From Neorhizobium galegae bv. officinalis (GTDB lineage Bacteria > Pseudomonadota > Alphaproteobacteria > Rhizobiales > Rhizobiaceae): a stretch of DNA of 64,000 bases. The first letter of the stretch is position 1, and each line of letters starts with the position of its first letter. The DNA lies in NCBI GenBank assembly GCA_000985875.1, contig CCRI01000020.1, positions 50,024 through 114,023 of the forward strand, in the 5' to 3' direction. The position numbers and the translations under genes are program-made. A model generated the notes under the pieces. It was not told the DNA's origin. It did not search any database and was given only the letters and a program-made list of their open reading frames with translations. Below, in pieces: positions 44,393 through 53,340 of the stretch.

Positions 44393-46039
44393 ATGTCCGG
44401 CATCGATTTAAACACGATTTCGGGGGAAACTGTACTTCCGATTCCACCATGTGACATCTGCATTGTCGGGTCAGGACCGGCCGGCACGACGCTTGCGCAG
44501 GAATTGTCGAATACGAACCTGCGCGTCACTCTTCTGGAAAGCGGCGGCATGGTCCGCGATCCCCTGATGGACGCACTTGACGAGATCGACAATGTCGGCC
44601 GTCCGCGTGCCAGTGACCAGTGGTCCGTTCGCAATCGTATCGTTGGCGGCAGCTCCCACACCTGGGGTGGACGCTGCGGCCCCTTCGACGCCATCGACTA
44701 TGAAGAGCGGCCTTGGGTTCCGTATTCCGGCTGGCCGATCGACGGCGCTGATCTCGAACCTTATCTGGCGCGCACCGCCTCCCATCTCGGCCTGGCATTC
44801 GGCAATGGCTACAATGATGAACGGTTCTGGGCGATTGCCAATCGCGAGCGGCCGGCGCTCGATCTCGACCCGGAAATCCTGATCCCCGTCTTCTGGCAAT
44901 TCAGCCGGGACACGGAAGAAGCCTACCCTTACGAATATATGCGCTTCGGTCGTCATGTGGCCAAGCGGATCGGCGCCAATGTGACGCTTGTCACCGGGGC
45001 GACGGTGCAGGGCGTTCAGGTCTCGGATTCCGGAGAAGCCGTCCGTAGCGTGCGATTTGCGGCAGCCGACGGCAGTCAGCAGGTATTGACCGCATCCGTC
45101 GTAATCCTGTGCTGCGGCGGCGTCGAAAATGCACGCATACTGTTGAACTCCAAAGAGACGAAACCTCATGGAGTGGGAAACGACCATGACCAGGTGGGAC
45201 GCTACCTCATGGACCATCTGAGGGGTCCGGTGGCGACCTTTTCGCTGCCGGGTTCCGATGCCCTTCAAAAGCGCTTTGGCCGATACAATGTCAGTCGCCA
45301 TTTCTTTCGTGCCGGATTTCGGCTGAGTCCCGATATCCAACGGCGCGAGCAGCTGCTCAACTGCGCCGGCTGGCTCGGCGAGGTGCTGGCAAAGGATGAT
45401 CCCTGGGATGCCTTGCGTCGCATGGCGGGGCGCACCCCAAAACTGCCGCAGGACCTGTTCAATATCATCGCGAACAGCAATTTGCTCGTCAGGGGATTGA
45501 GGGACTTTCTGGGTGCGAAGAATGGGGTTCCGCGCAAGCTGACCGAACTCGACCTGCAATGCATGTGCGAGCAGGTGCCCAATCCCGATAGCCGCGTGAC
45601 CTTGTCGGAACGACGCGATCGGCTGGGCATGCGCTTGCCGCGAGTGGACTGGCGCAGCCATAGCGACGAGTCCCGCACCATGCGCAGAATGGCGGAATTG
45701 GCTGTCCAGGAACTGCCGAAAGCCGGCCTGCCCGCCCCGAAGCTGGAGGAATGGGTCAAGGACGGCGCCGAAATCCCCTCGACGTTCGTCGATGTCGCCC
45801 ATCCGACCGGAACGACGCGCATGTCCACGGAACCCGGCCGCGGCGTCGTCGATGCCAACTGCGAAGTGCATGGCGTCAGCGGTCTCTTCGTGCAGGGCAG
45901 TTCGGTCTTCCCGACGGCCGGGCACTGCAATCCAACCCAGATGATCGTCGCACTGGCTGTTCGCCTCGCCGACCACATCAAGATGAAGCACTCATATCGA
46001 GGACCAGTTCCGGTGACCGCCCATGCCCGATGCGCTTGA
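44393..46039 (+). CDS. GMC-family FAD-dependent oxidoreductase
   Basis: Flavoprotein of 548 residues. The FAD dinucleotide fold is IVGSGPAGTTLAQEL near residues 24-38. GGSSHTWGGRCGPF and the C-terminal VDVAHPTGTTRM and FPTAGHCNPTQM blocks (with the catalytic His and Asn) place it in the GMC group, which oxidises alcohols, often sugar hydroxyls. No signal peptide is visible. Its last 17 bases overlap the SDR gene, so the pair is coupled; together they suggest oxidation and then epimerisation or reduction of a sugar residue. Substrate unknown. Confidence 0.85.
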   Translation: MSGIDLNTISGETVLPIPPCDICIVGSGPAGTTLAQELSNTNLRVTLLESGGMVRDPLMDALDEIDNVGRPRASDQWSVRNRIVGGSSHTWGGRCGPFDAIDYEERPWVPYSGWPIDGADLEPYLARTASHLGLAFGNGYNDERFWAIANRERPALDLDPEILIPVFWQFSRDTEEAYPYEYMRFGRHVAKRIGANVTLVTGATVQGVQVSDSGEAVRSVRFAAADGSQQVLTASVVILCCGGVENARILLNSKETKPHGVGNDHDQVGRYLMDHLRGPVATFSLPGSDALQKRFGRYNVSRHFFRAGFRLSPDIQRREQLLNCAGWLGEVLAKDDPWDALRRMAGRTPKLPQDLFNIIANSNLLVRGLRDFLGAKNGVPRKLTELDLQCMCEQVPNPDSRVTLSERRDRLGMRLPRVDWRSHSDESRTMRRMAELAVQELPKAGLPAPKLEEWVKDGAEIPSTFVDVAHPTGTTRMSTEPGRGVVDANCEVHGVSGLFVQGSSVFPTAGHCNPTQMIVALAVRLADHIKMKHSYRGPVPVTAHARCA

Positions 46040-47036
46040 GGCAAAGCCGGTTCTGGTGACCGGCGCGACCGGCAGGATCGGCAGGGTCGTCGTCGCGGAT
46101 CTGATCGAACGCGGTTATGCCGTACGCGCCACCACATCGAAACCGTTGGCGGCGGATGGAAGCGAGGTTGGCGATCTCCTGGAGTGGCGGCGGTTCGACT
46201 TCATGGCGGACGACGATTGGGATGGGCTCGTCAAGGGCTGCTGCGCCGTCCTGCACCTTGCGGCCGAGCTCGGCAAGATGGAGCGCATGCAGCGGGTCAA
46301 TGTGGAAGCCACTCGACAACTTGCGCAAGCCTGCGAGCGTGAGGGCATTGCCGCCTTCTGTTATGCGAGCACCGTTTCGGTTTACGGCAGTGGGCGAAAG
46401 CGGCTGATCGACGAGGCGTCGCCGGTGTTGACCGCCGACCGGGACATCCCCTCGCAGTACTGGGCTCTCGACTATGTTCGAATGTATGGGCGAACCAAGC
46501 TGGCAGGCGAGCTCGCATTGCGCGCCGTTGCAAGACAGACCCGCTTTACGATCGTGCGGCCCGCCGTGGTCGTCGATATCAACCAGATCATAGGCATCCG
46601 CGACTGGAACCCGATCAAGCGACTGCTGGGCGCCCATCGCCATGCACATCACATCTATGTTCGCGACGTCTCCGACGCGATGATCTGGTTTATCGTGCGT
46701 GGACTGGCCGGACACGGTGAGCCGGGTCAGGTCGAGGTCTATAACCTTGCGGAGGACGATTGCCCCGATCCACGGCACATCGATTTTCTGCGAAAGGCTT
46801 TCTCCGTCAGCCGTGACCGACGCTATAGAAGCATGCCGATACCGGCGGTCGCCGATTGGCTTCACGATTTCCTGAGATTTAGAACCCTGCCTTTGAGAAA
46901 CCCTCTGTGGCGAATGCGCTTTTCCAACCAGCGCCTGAAGGAGGCCGGCTATCGCTTTCGTTACGGCATGGCAGATGCTCAACGCCTTGCGCTTTCCACC
47001 CTTGCAAAAACCGCCGGAAATAGAGAGGCCGAGTGA
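46023..47036 (+). CDS. NAD-dependent epimerase/dehydratase (extended SDR)
   Basis: Cytosolic extended SDR of 337 residues. The Rossmann motif VTGATGRIG is at residues 12-20, and the catalytic YxxxK is YGRTK in VRMYGRTKLAGELAL, with a serine-rich ASTVSVYGS segment. Such enzymes epimerise, dehydrate or reduce nucleotide sugars. It begins inside the 3' end of the GMC gene and probably acts on the same sugar pathway. Confidence 0.85.
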   Translation: MPDALEAKPVLVTGATGRIGRVVVADLIERGYAVRATTSKPLAADGSEVGDLLEWRRFDFMADDDWDGLVKGCCAVLHLAAELGKMERMQRVNVEATRQLAQACEREGIAAFCYASTVSVYGSGRKRLIDEASPVLTADRDIPSQYWALDYVRMYGRTKLAGELALRAVARQTRFTIVRPAVVVDINQIIGIRDWNPIKRLLGAHRHAHHIYVRDVSDAMIWFIVRGLAGHGEPGQVEVYNLAEDDCPDPRHIDFLRKAFSVSRDRRYRSMPIPAVADWLHDFLRFRTLPLRNPLWRMRFSNQRLKEAGYRFRYGMADAQRLALSTLAKTAGNREAE

Positions 47037-47080
47037 CGAAGCATCGCGTGACTGCGCTCATATGCGGGGTCTTGAGCGTC

Positions 47081-47374
47081 TCATTCTCCCGAGTATTTCG
47101 ATTTCACACCCAGCGAGGATTGCTCCCGCTGGTTTACCCGCCTCCGGACATAGAGCAGATAGAAAATCCCATTCATGGCGACACACCCCGCCTCAAGCGC
47201 CACCGCCACCAGGAACGCCCAGGTCAACGCATCGGATATCGAATAATCGAGAACAATTGCGGTTGTCGTCAAAACGATGACGACGGCCAGAACGACGAGC
47301 GTGAAGATCAAAATTGGCAACCGGGCTGCACAAAGCAAGCCGATGATGAATGCAATGACCAAATCCCAAGTCAT
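47081..47374 (-). CDS. Small membrane protein in the EPS locus
   Basis: Protein of 97 residues with two or three hydrophobic helices (about residues 4-24, 26-44 and 50-75) and a basic C-terminal tail (YVRRRVNQR). AAGGA lies six bases before the ATG. It is not a clear ExoX match but has the size and topology of small inner-membrane modulators of exopolysaccharide synthesis found in rhizobial loci. Convergent with the SDR gene. Function unknown. Confidence 0.6.
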   Translation of the reverse strand: MTWDLVIAFIIGLLCAARLPILIFTLVVLAVVIVLTTTAIVLDYSISDALTWAFLVAVALEAGCVAMNGIFYLLYVRRRVNQREQSSLGVKSKYSGE

Positions 47375-47526
47375 CAGCGTCCTTTGGCCAGTCTCGTGGC
47401 CAGTTTCGTCTCCGGCATTTGAGAATTTTATTCTAACATGTGCTGATTGTCCCTAGCAAGCGGGAATCGACTAGCTTCCAGCTTCGAGCCGGATGGCGAT
47501 TTTGTGCTGTCGGCTCCGGCTGCGAT

Positions 47527-48861
47527 CTAAAAATTCTTCGGCCGAATATCTCTTGCTCTTCTTTCCACCCGCACGACGTCGCCCGGACCCACTTCGTCAT
47601 TGTCGCTGACGACCAGGGTCTGCATCGCTCCGTTGATTGTCCGATTGACCTTGATGACAAACGCTGGCTCGCCGTCGGCTTCCAGTGCGGCAAGGGCGGC
47701 GGGAGCGCGCAATTCGAGGTTTGCCAGAAGCGCACGCGCCGTTTTCGCCTTTTCGGAATTAACCGCGAGCCGATCCCGCAGGTCCACGGCCTCGGTAAGC
47801 GCGTCACCTCTGTATTTCTGGCGAAAATCGCCCATTTCCTGATCGAGTTTGGCGAGATCCTGCTGCGTCTTGAGAATTGCAAGCGAGACATCCAGGCTGC
47901 GGCTTTCGAGATCCGCGAGGCTTTGGTTTGCGCCCAGCTGCCGAGACGATACCGTCAGCCCCTGGGTCACCATCTTGTTGACGGCGGTCAGATCCTTTGC
48001 CGCCATTTCGGTCTGCCTGGCGAGCGAGCTTTCCTTGAGCCGCAGGGTTTCGAGCTGGTTCGTGGCCAGAATCTTGGCCTGACCAAGCCTGTCGAGTTCC
48101 GTGTTCATCAGGTGCAGCCGGGTCTCGAACAATGCCTGCTCGTCCTGCATCACACGCGCCAGCGCCGGTCGGCCGGCTTGCGATGTCAGATCCTGCGGGA
48201 ACGAGACCGTGGTCGCGCCGGCCAAAAGCGCCTCGACACGCGCTTGACGCGCCAGAAGGCCGTAATGTTCGAACTCCAGTTGGCCGAGGTCCCCGTGACT
48301 GACCAGCGCATCGCGCTGGAGAGCGAGCATTTCAGGATCTCCCTGCCCGAGCCCGCCAGCCATGCTGATTGCCTGGATCACCGTCAGGCCAGGCACGTAG
48401 GCGTATTTCCCCGGGTTGGACACCAAGCCGGTTACGAAGAATGGCCGATAGGCCGAGATCTCCACGGAAGCATTGGGCCGCTTCTGCAAGCCGACCTGTT
48501 TCTGAAGCTGCTCCCCGATCAAGCCTGACACGTCATCCAGCGTCTTGCCGGCGACCGAAACTGTGCCGATGATCGGAAGCGACAACGTGCCTGCCGCGGA
48601 CACGGAGAATTCACCGGTCAAAGGCACCCATTCGAACGCCACTCCGGCATTCGGCCGCCATTCGAAAACGCGAATTTTAAGAACGTCCTGCGGCCCGAGC
48701 GTATAATCGGCCGCACGCGCCGGAATGCCCGGAGAAAAAACCGCAAACCAGGCCATCAGCACCATGAGAAGCCTGGCTAGGTAACACAGTCGGAAGGCTG
48801 ACCCGGCCGATCCCCTGACATGCATCGCAAACGGGCGCTGCAAAAAGCTCAGTTGCTGCAT
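47527..48861 (-). CDS. ExoF-like polysaccharide export protein (Poly_export domain)
   Basis: Secreted export protein of 444 residues. A hydrophobic signal segment (LLMVLMAWFAVFSPGIPARA) ends about residue 50. The Poly_export domain starts at YTLGPQDVLKIRVFEW, followed by the SLBB-type stretch AYRPFFVTGLVSNPGKYAYV. A long coiled coil spans about residues 230-370, and the C-terminal SLBB-like NGAMQTLVVSDNDEVGPGDV ends the chain. This plan matches ExoF of succinoglycan systems rather than lipoprotein Wza. It acts in the periplasm/outer membrane with the Wzz-like protein at 53337. Confidence 0.85.
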   Translation of the reverse strand: MQQLSFLQRPFAMHVRGSAGSAFRLCYLARLLMVLMAWFAVFSPGIPARAADYTLGPQDVLKIRVFEWRPNAGVAFEWVPLTGEFSVSAAGTLSLPIIGTVSVAGKTLDDVSGLIGEQLQKQVGLQKRPNASVEISAYRPFFVTGLVSNPGKYAYVPGLTVIQAISMAGGLGQGDPEMLALQRDALVSHGDLGQLEFEHYGLLARQARVEALLAGATTVSFPQDLTSQAGRPALARVMQDEQALFETRLHLMNTELDRLGQAKILATNQLETLRLKESSLARQTEMAAKDLTAVNKMVTQGLTVSSRQLGANQSLADLESRSLDVSLAILKTQQDLAKLDQEMGDFRQKYRGDALTEAVDLRDRLAVNSEKAKTARALLANLELRAPAALAALEADGEPAFVIKVNRTINGAMQTLVVSDNDEVGPGDVVRVERRARDIRPKNF

Positions 48862-48887
48862 CAGGCCACTCCCACTCTCAAGTTGGC

Positions 48888-50006
48888 TTAGGCTATTCGC
48901 ACGTCATTCCAGATCGGCCCCTGCCCGGTGAGATGGTTGGCGTAGGACCTGAATTTGTCGATGAAAACCGACGTCCTGAAATCCTGCGCCCGCGCCACGG
49001 CATCGGCGGGGTTTAGATCCATTCTATCGAGACGCTCCACGGCGTCGATGACAGCCTCGATCGATTGGATCGGGAAGAATACACCGGTCTTGCCGGCGAC
49101 GACGGTTTCCGTCGCTCCGCCCCGTCCATAGGCGATGACAGGGCGGCCGCTTGCCATCGCCTCAACGGGCACGATGCCAAAATCTTCCTCGCCCGGAAAT
49201 ACGAGTGCCCTGCAGCGTGCGTAATGGTGCTGAAGGACGTCGAATGGCTGGGCACCCATGATCGTCACGGTCGGCCCGGCGATCTTGCGCAGGCGAGCCA
49301 GCATTTCGCCGCCGCCGATGACCACCAGCTTCGCCTTCATCCGGTTGAACGCTTCCACGGCGAGATCCGGGCGTTTGTAGCTCACCAGTTCCCCAGCCAT
49401 CAGATAATAATCCTCGAGGTCGCGGTTAGCGACCGGTCGAAAAGCCTGGGTATCGACGGGCGGATGGATGATGTGCGCATCCCTGCGGTAATAGCTCTTC
49501 ACCCGCTGCGCCACCGTCGTGGAATTGGCGATGAATTCATCGACGCGGCTGGCCGCCGCGACATCCCAGGTCCGCAAATAATGCGCCAGCGGCGGCATCA
49601 TCAGCCGCGTGAACATCCCGGAGGTTTCATAGTACTTATTGTACATGTTCCAAATGTATCGCATGGGCGAATGACAGTAACAAATATGGATGGCCGGGGA
49701 GGTAGGTATTACTCCTTTTGAGGGTCCCGACTCGCTACTAATGACGAGGTCATACCCGCTGAGGTCCAGTTGCTCCAAAGCCATGGGCATCAGCGGCAGA
49801 TATTTTTTGTACATCCGCTTCGCGTAGGGCAAGGAATCGATGAAGGTCGTCTGGATGCGATGCTTCCGAATTTCCGCTGAAATTACAGCGGGATCATACA
49901 CATGGGTATAGATATCGGCGCCCGGATAAATTCGGCAGAGCGCCTCCAGGACCTTTTCGCCGCCCCGCATTCCGACCAGCCAGTAATGGACGATTGCCAC
50001 CCGCAT
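48888..50006 (-). CDS. Glycosyltransferase family 4 (mannosyltransferase-like)
   Basis: GT-B glycosyltransferase of 372 residues. The N-terminal VAIVHYWLVGMRGGEKVLEA, the CYCHSPMRYIWNMY block and the C-terminal EEDFGIVPVEAMASGRPVIA donor motif (Ex7E) are typical of GT4 enzymes of the WbaZ/mannosyltransferase type. The ATG at 50006 has GGGGAA seven bases upstream. It lies ahead of exoF-like in the same orientation with a 26-base gap and is divergent from the exoY-like gene. Confidence 0.85.
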   Translation of the reverse strand: MRVAIVHYWLVGMRGGEKVLEALCRIYPGADIYTHVYDPAVISAEIRKHRIQTTFIDSLPYAKRMYKKYLPLMPMALEQLDLSGYDLVISSESGPSKGVIPTSPAIHICYCHSPMRYIWNMYNKYYETSGMFTRLMMPPLAHYLRTWDVAAASRVDEFIANSTTVAQRVKSYYRRDAHIIHPPVDTQAFRPVANRDLEDYYLMAGELVSYKRPDLAVEAFNRMKAKLVVIGGGEMLARLRKIAGPTVTIMGAQPFDVLQHHYARCRALVFPGEEDFGIVPVEAMASGRPVIAYGRGGATETVVAGKTGVFFPIQSIEAVIDAVERLDRMDLNPADAVARAQDFRTSVFIDKFRSYANHLTGQGPIWNDVRIA

Positions 50007-50085
50007 GAAGTTTCCCCAATGACCGAGCAATAGCCAAATTCTTCAACTATTGCGCCAATTTGGCTCACGCTATAGATCGAAAGAA

Positions 50086-50178
50086 GTAGATACGATTATC
50101 TACCCCGGAATGTGCAGTTTAATTCCCCCATATATCGGTAAATAGTGCCGATACTGTTCATGATTGCCTAAATAGTGC
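50086..50178. promoter_or_regulatory. Divergent control region of the EPS core: dyad plus spaced direct repeat
   Basis: A perfect dyad GTAGATA-CGAT-TATCTAC (50086-50103) is followed by two copies of TAAATAGTGC at 50139-50148 and 50169-50178, exactly 30 bases apart (about three helical turns). The region is AT-rich compared with the genes. It lies between the GT4 gene (start 50006, minus) and the exoY-like gene (start 50293, plus), so it is likely where EPS regulators act. No factor is assigned. Confidence 0.5.
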
Positions 50179-50292
50179 GCCGCAACAAAAGTATTGTCAA
50201 ATGAAATACCAAGCGCTAACGTGGGTCTAGATGCCGCTATAAATTGTCTGCCCATACCCTTTCGTGTTTTATCTAGAGTACGGAGCCAGCAG

Positions 50293-51012
50293 ATGAATGA
50301 CATGAATGTCAGTGGTAATTTGAATGCGATGAACGGCACGCATCTTCAGGCACCCGAACAATTCGCCTTCCCGAGGATCGGAAACGAAGCGTCTCATCGC
50401 CTCTCGGTCTATCTGAAACGGGCACTCGACACGGTCATTTCTCTTATTGCCCTTATCGTTCTCATGCCGATGATCGTGATGCTGATCGCCCTGCTTTATG
50501 CCGTTCAGGGTCGCCCAATCTTCGTTGGGCACCGCCGGATTGGCAAGAATGGGGTGATGTTCCCGTGTCTCAAGTTCAGGACAATGGTCCCCAATGCCGA
50601 TGAAGCCCTGCGTCGGCATCTCTCCGCCAATCCGTCGGACGGGGCGGAATGGGCCGCCACGCGCAAACTGAAGAACGACCCCAGGATTACGCCGCTCGGC
50701 GCCTTGCTGCGCAAGAGCAGCGCCGACGAGATACCCCAGCTCCTGAACGTCATCCTGGGACATATGAGCATCGTCGGCCCGCGCCCGATCGTGTCGAGCG
50801 AGGCGGAGTTCTATGGTCGCCACTTTGTGGATTACATCCGGGTTCGGCCGGGCCTGACTGGGCTTTGGCAGATCAGCGGCCGCAACGACATCAGCTACAA
50901 CGCACGCGTCGAACTCGACATGCGCTATGTCCGAGAACAGAGCATCTGGGGGGATATCGTCATCATGGCCAAGACCGTCCCGGCGGTGTTGCGCGCGCAC
51001 GGCAGCTATTGA
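50293..51012 (+). CDS. ExoY-like undecaprenyl-phosphate sugar-1-phosphate transferase
   Basis: Polyisoprenyl-phosphate sugar phosphotransferase of 239 residues that starts repeat-unit assembly by loading the first sugar-1-phosphate on undecaprenyl phosphate. One N-terminal hydrophobic hairpin (about residues 47-75) precedes the catalytic domain with KFRTM, DPRITPLGALLRKSSADEIP, GPRPI and PGLTGLWQISGRND, all conserved. The ATG at 50293 has GGAG seven bases upstream; the frame is open to 50194. The closest named relatives by plan are ExoY/PssA. The first sugar (Gal or Glc) cannot be read from sequence. Confidence 0.9.
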   Translation: MNDMNVSGNLNAMNGTHLQAPEQFAFPRIGNEASHRLSVYLKRALDTVISLIALIVLMPMIVMLIALLYAVQGRPIFVGHRRIGKNGVMFPCLKFRTMVPNADEALRRHLSANPSDGAEWAATRKLKNDPRITPLGALLRKSSADEIPQLLNVILGHMSIVGPRPIVSSEAEFYGRHFVDYIRVRPGLTGLWQISGRNDISYNARVELDMRYVREQSIWGDIVIMAKTVPAVLRAHGSY

Positions 51013-51019
51013 TTATTGA

Positions 51020-51040
51020 GCCCGCCCCCGCGGGGCGGGC
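51020..51040. terminator. GC-rich hairpin after the exoY-like gene
   Basis: GCCCGCCCC and GGGGCGGGC form a perfect nine-base-pair stem with a three-base loop, eight bases past the stop codon. There is no T run on the plus strand; the minus strand has none directly adjacent either. It may attenuate or protect the transcript. The remaining 270 bases up to 51310 hold no recognised gene. Confidence 0.4.
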
Positions 51041-51309
51041 GGTTGAAAAAATGGCGGACGTTCCGCGCGGGATGGAGTGCAATACGGCAGACGCAATGCA
51101 ATAGCATCGAGGGATCAGCACATCTTGCAAGCCAGTTTTGAGATCGCCAGCAGGAACTTTCAGCAAAAAGAGACCGCCATCTGCTTGTCGTCGCGGTCCT
51201 GTTTTCCGCAAACCGGAAAATTCGCAGATGAGCGGGGCTCCCTCGTCCACCGCCCCTGGTACCCGCACATTGCTCCCCCTTTCCGCGCGAACGATGATGG
51301 AGGGCAGTC

Positions 51310-53340
51310 GTGAGCTCGATCGAGCACTGCGCCATCAACGGACGGTTCCTGACGCAAAGCGCGACCGGCGTTCAGCGCTATGCGATGAATGTCGTCAAGG
51401 CTCTCGACCGCACCTTCGGTGATGAAGAGCGCTTGCCGATAATCGCGCCCGTCGGCACGCCGGACCCGGGTTTTGCCCGACTTCCGCTGGTCACCGCCGG
51501 CGATTTCGGCGGGCACGCGTGGGAGCAGACCGTGCTTGCCCGCACTTGCCAGGGGCCGCTGCTCAATCTTTGCAATTCGGCACCCGTGCTCAAGAAGGAT
51601 CAGATCGTCTGCATCCATGACGCCAACATTTTCGCCGCCCCGGAAAGTTATGGCCGCGCCTTCCGTATGGCCTACTCCCGGCTGCATCCGCTCCTGGTTC
51701 GACGTTCCGCTCGCATCGCCACCGTCTCTCACGCATCGGCCCGGCAACTCGCCCGCTATCTGCCTGTCCGACAGAAAGATATTGCCGTCCTGCCCAATGG
51801 CCACGAACACGCTCTCGAGTGGGATGCCCGGCTGGCGAAGGTCGCACCGCAAATGGTCAGCGCCATAGGCGCAAAAGGCCGACAATTCGTTCTGGCGCTT
51901 GCGTCTCGTGCCCACCACAAGAACCTTGGGTTGCTGATGAAGGCGGCAGCGGCTCTTGACGACCTGGATATCGACATCATCGTCGCCGGCGGAAGTGCCG
52001 GTATTTTTGCCCCTGACCTTCTCGAAAAACGGCCCAACCTCCTTCTGGTGGGGCGGGTGTCGGACGACGATCTTGCCTATTTTCTGAAACATGCACTCTG
52101 TCTGGTGTTCCCCTCCATCACCGAGGGCTTTGGGCTGCCCATTGTCGAAGCCATGGCCTTGGGTTGCCCCGTCGTGGCGTCCGATTGCGCCAGCATGCCT
52201 GAAGTATGCGGGGCGGCGGCGCTGATGGCCTCCCCCTTCCAGCCGGAGGAGTGGATCAGGCATATCGCAGCCCTGAAGGGGTCCGATCTGCTCAAAGGCG
52301 AGTTGCGCGGTCGGGGCTTGGAGCAGGTGCGCAACTTTTCTTGGACGAATACCGCAGCGGGTTACCGGGAACTGCTTCAGAACCCCGCGAAACACCTTGT
52401 TCCGCATAAATCGCCAAGGTCGACGGAACTTAAAGTGGCGGTTGTCATCGCCACCCGCGGTCGCCCGGCCGTCGTCAGCGCGACGGTGCGCCATCTTCTC
52501 GCAACCCAGACGGTTCGACCGGATATGCTGGTGGTGTCCTGCGTCGATGCGTCGGATGCCGGCGATCTGGTTTCCGATCCCGAAGTGACGATCGTCACGG
52601 GAAAGGCGGGCCTTGCAGCCCAACGCAACAGAGCGCTCGCCAGCCTGCCCGCCGGAACGGACGTGGTCGTCTTTTTCGACGATGATTTCGTCGCCCACGC
52701 AAATTGGCTGGCATCCACCGTCTGCGCGTTTCGCGATGAAAGCCGCCTCGTGGGGTTGACGGGGCACGTGATCGCCGACGGAATCAAAGGCCCCGGCATC
52801 CCCTTCGATGAGGCCCTTCGCCTTCTGGATCGTGCGCCATCCCCCGGTTCGAGGTGGCATGAACCCTACAGTCCCTATGGCTGCAACATGGCCTTCCGCA
52901 TGTCCGCCATCGGCGACGCAAGGTTCGACGAACGGCTGGTCCTGTATGGCTGGCTGGAGGATCGTGATTTCGCGGCCGCCCTTGCCAAGCAGGGTGGACG
53001 CTTCGTCAAATCGGACGAGGCCTGCGGCATACATATGGGCGTCAAGAGCGGCCGCGTGAGCGGTGAGCGGCTGGGATATTCTCAGATCGTCAACCCGCTT
53101 TACATGATGCGCAAGGGCACCATGACGCTTGCGCAGGTTGCCGACCAGGTTCTGCGCAACATCGCCAGCAATTTCGGCCGGCTGTTATGGGCGGAACCGT
53201 TTATCGATCGACGCGGGAGGGTCAAAGGCAATATCATGGGCTTTGCGGATGTTCTGCGAGGACGCCTGGAGCCTGAGCGAGCCGCTCGGTTGCCGGTCTT
53301 CAGCGATCGTCCGCTGCGAGCCGGAGGGAAAGCCAAATGA
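51310..53340 (+). CDS. Two-domain glycosyltransferase, GT4-GT2 fusion
   Basis: Protein of 676 residues. Residues 1 to about 365 are a GT-B GT4 domain with the start NGRFLTQSATGVQRYAMNVV and the donor motif EGFGLPIVEAMALGCPVVAS. After a short linker (about 366-372) a GT-A GT2 domain begins with VAVVIATRGRP and carries the metal-binding DDD of VVVFFDDDFVAHANW near residues 457-459 and a YGWLEDRDFAAAL acceptor block. The reading frame is unbroken, so this is a genuine fusion. The GTG start has GGAGGG upstream. The 3' end overlaps the Wzz-like gene by ATGA. It probably adds two successive sugars. Confidence 0.87.
   Translation: MSSIEHCAINGRFLTQSATGVQRYAMNVVKALDRTFGDEERLPIIAPVGTPDPGFARLPLVTAGDFGGHAWEQTVLARTCQGPLLNLCNSAPVLKKDQIVCIHDANIFAAPESYGRAFRMAYSRLHPLLVRRSARIATVSHASARQLARYLPVRQKDIAVLPNGHEHALEWDARLAKVAPQMVSAIGAKGRQFVLALASRAHHKNLGLLMKAAAALDDLDIDIIVAGGSAGIFAPDLLEKRPNLLLVGRVSDDDLAYFLKHALCLVFPSITEGFGLPIVEAMALGCPVVASDCASMPEVCGAAALMASPFQPEEWIRHIAALKGSDLLKGELRGRGLEQVRNFSWTNTAAGYRELLQNPAKHLVPHKSPRSTELKVAVVIATRGRPAVVSATVRHLLATQTVRPDMLVVSCVDASDAGDLVSDPEVTIVTGKAGLAAQRNRALASLPAGTDVVVFFDDDFVAHANWLASTVCAFRDESRLVGLTGHVIADGIKGPGIPFDEALRLLDRAPSPGSRWHEPYSPYGCNMAFRMSAIGDARFDERLVLYGWLEDRDFAAALAKQGGRFVKSDEACGIHMGVKSGRVSGERLGYSQIVNPLYMMRKGTMTLAQVADQVLRNIASNFGRLLWAEPFIDRRGRVKGNIMGFADVLRGRLEPERAARLPVFSDRPLRAGGKAK

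Noticed and set aside
51160..53034. Minus-strand open frame of 624 codons opposite the GT4-GT2 fusion
   Set aside because: The plus strand has two intact glycosyltransferase domains with catalytic motifs; the antisense frame has none.
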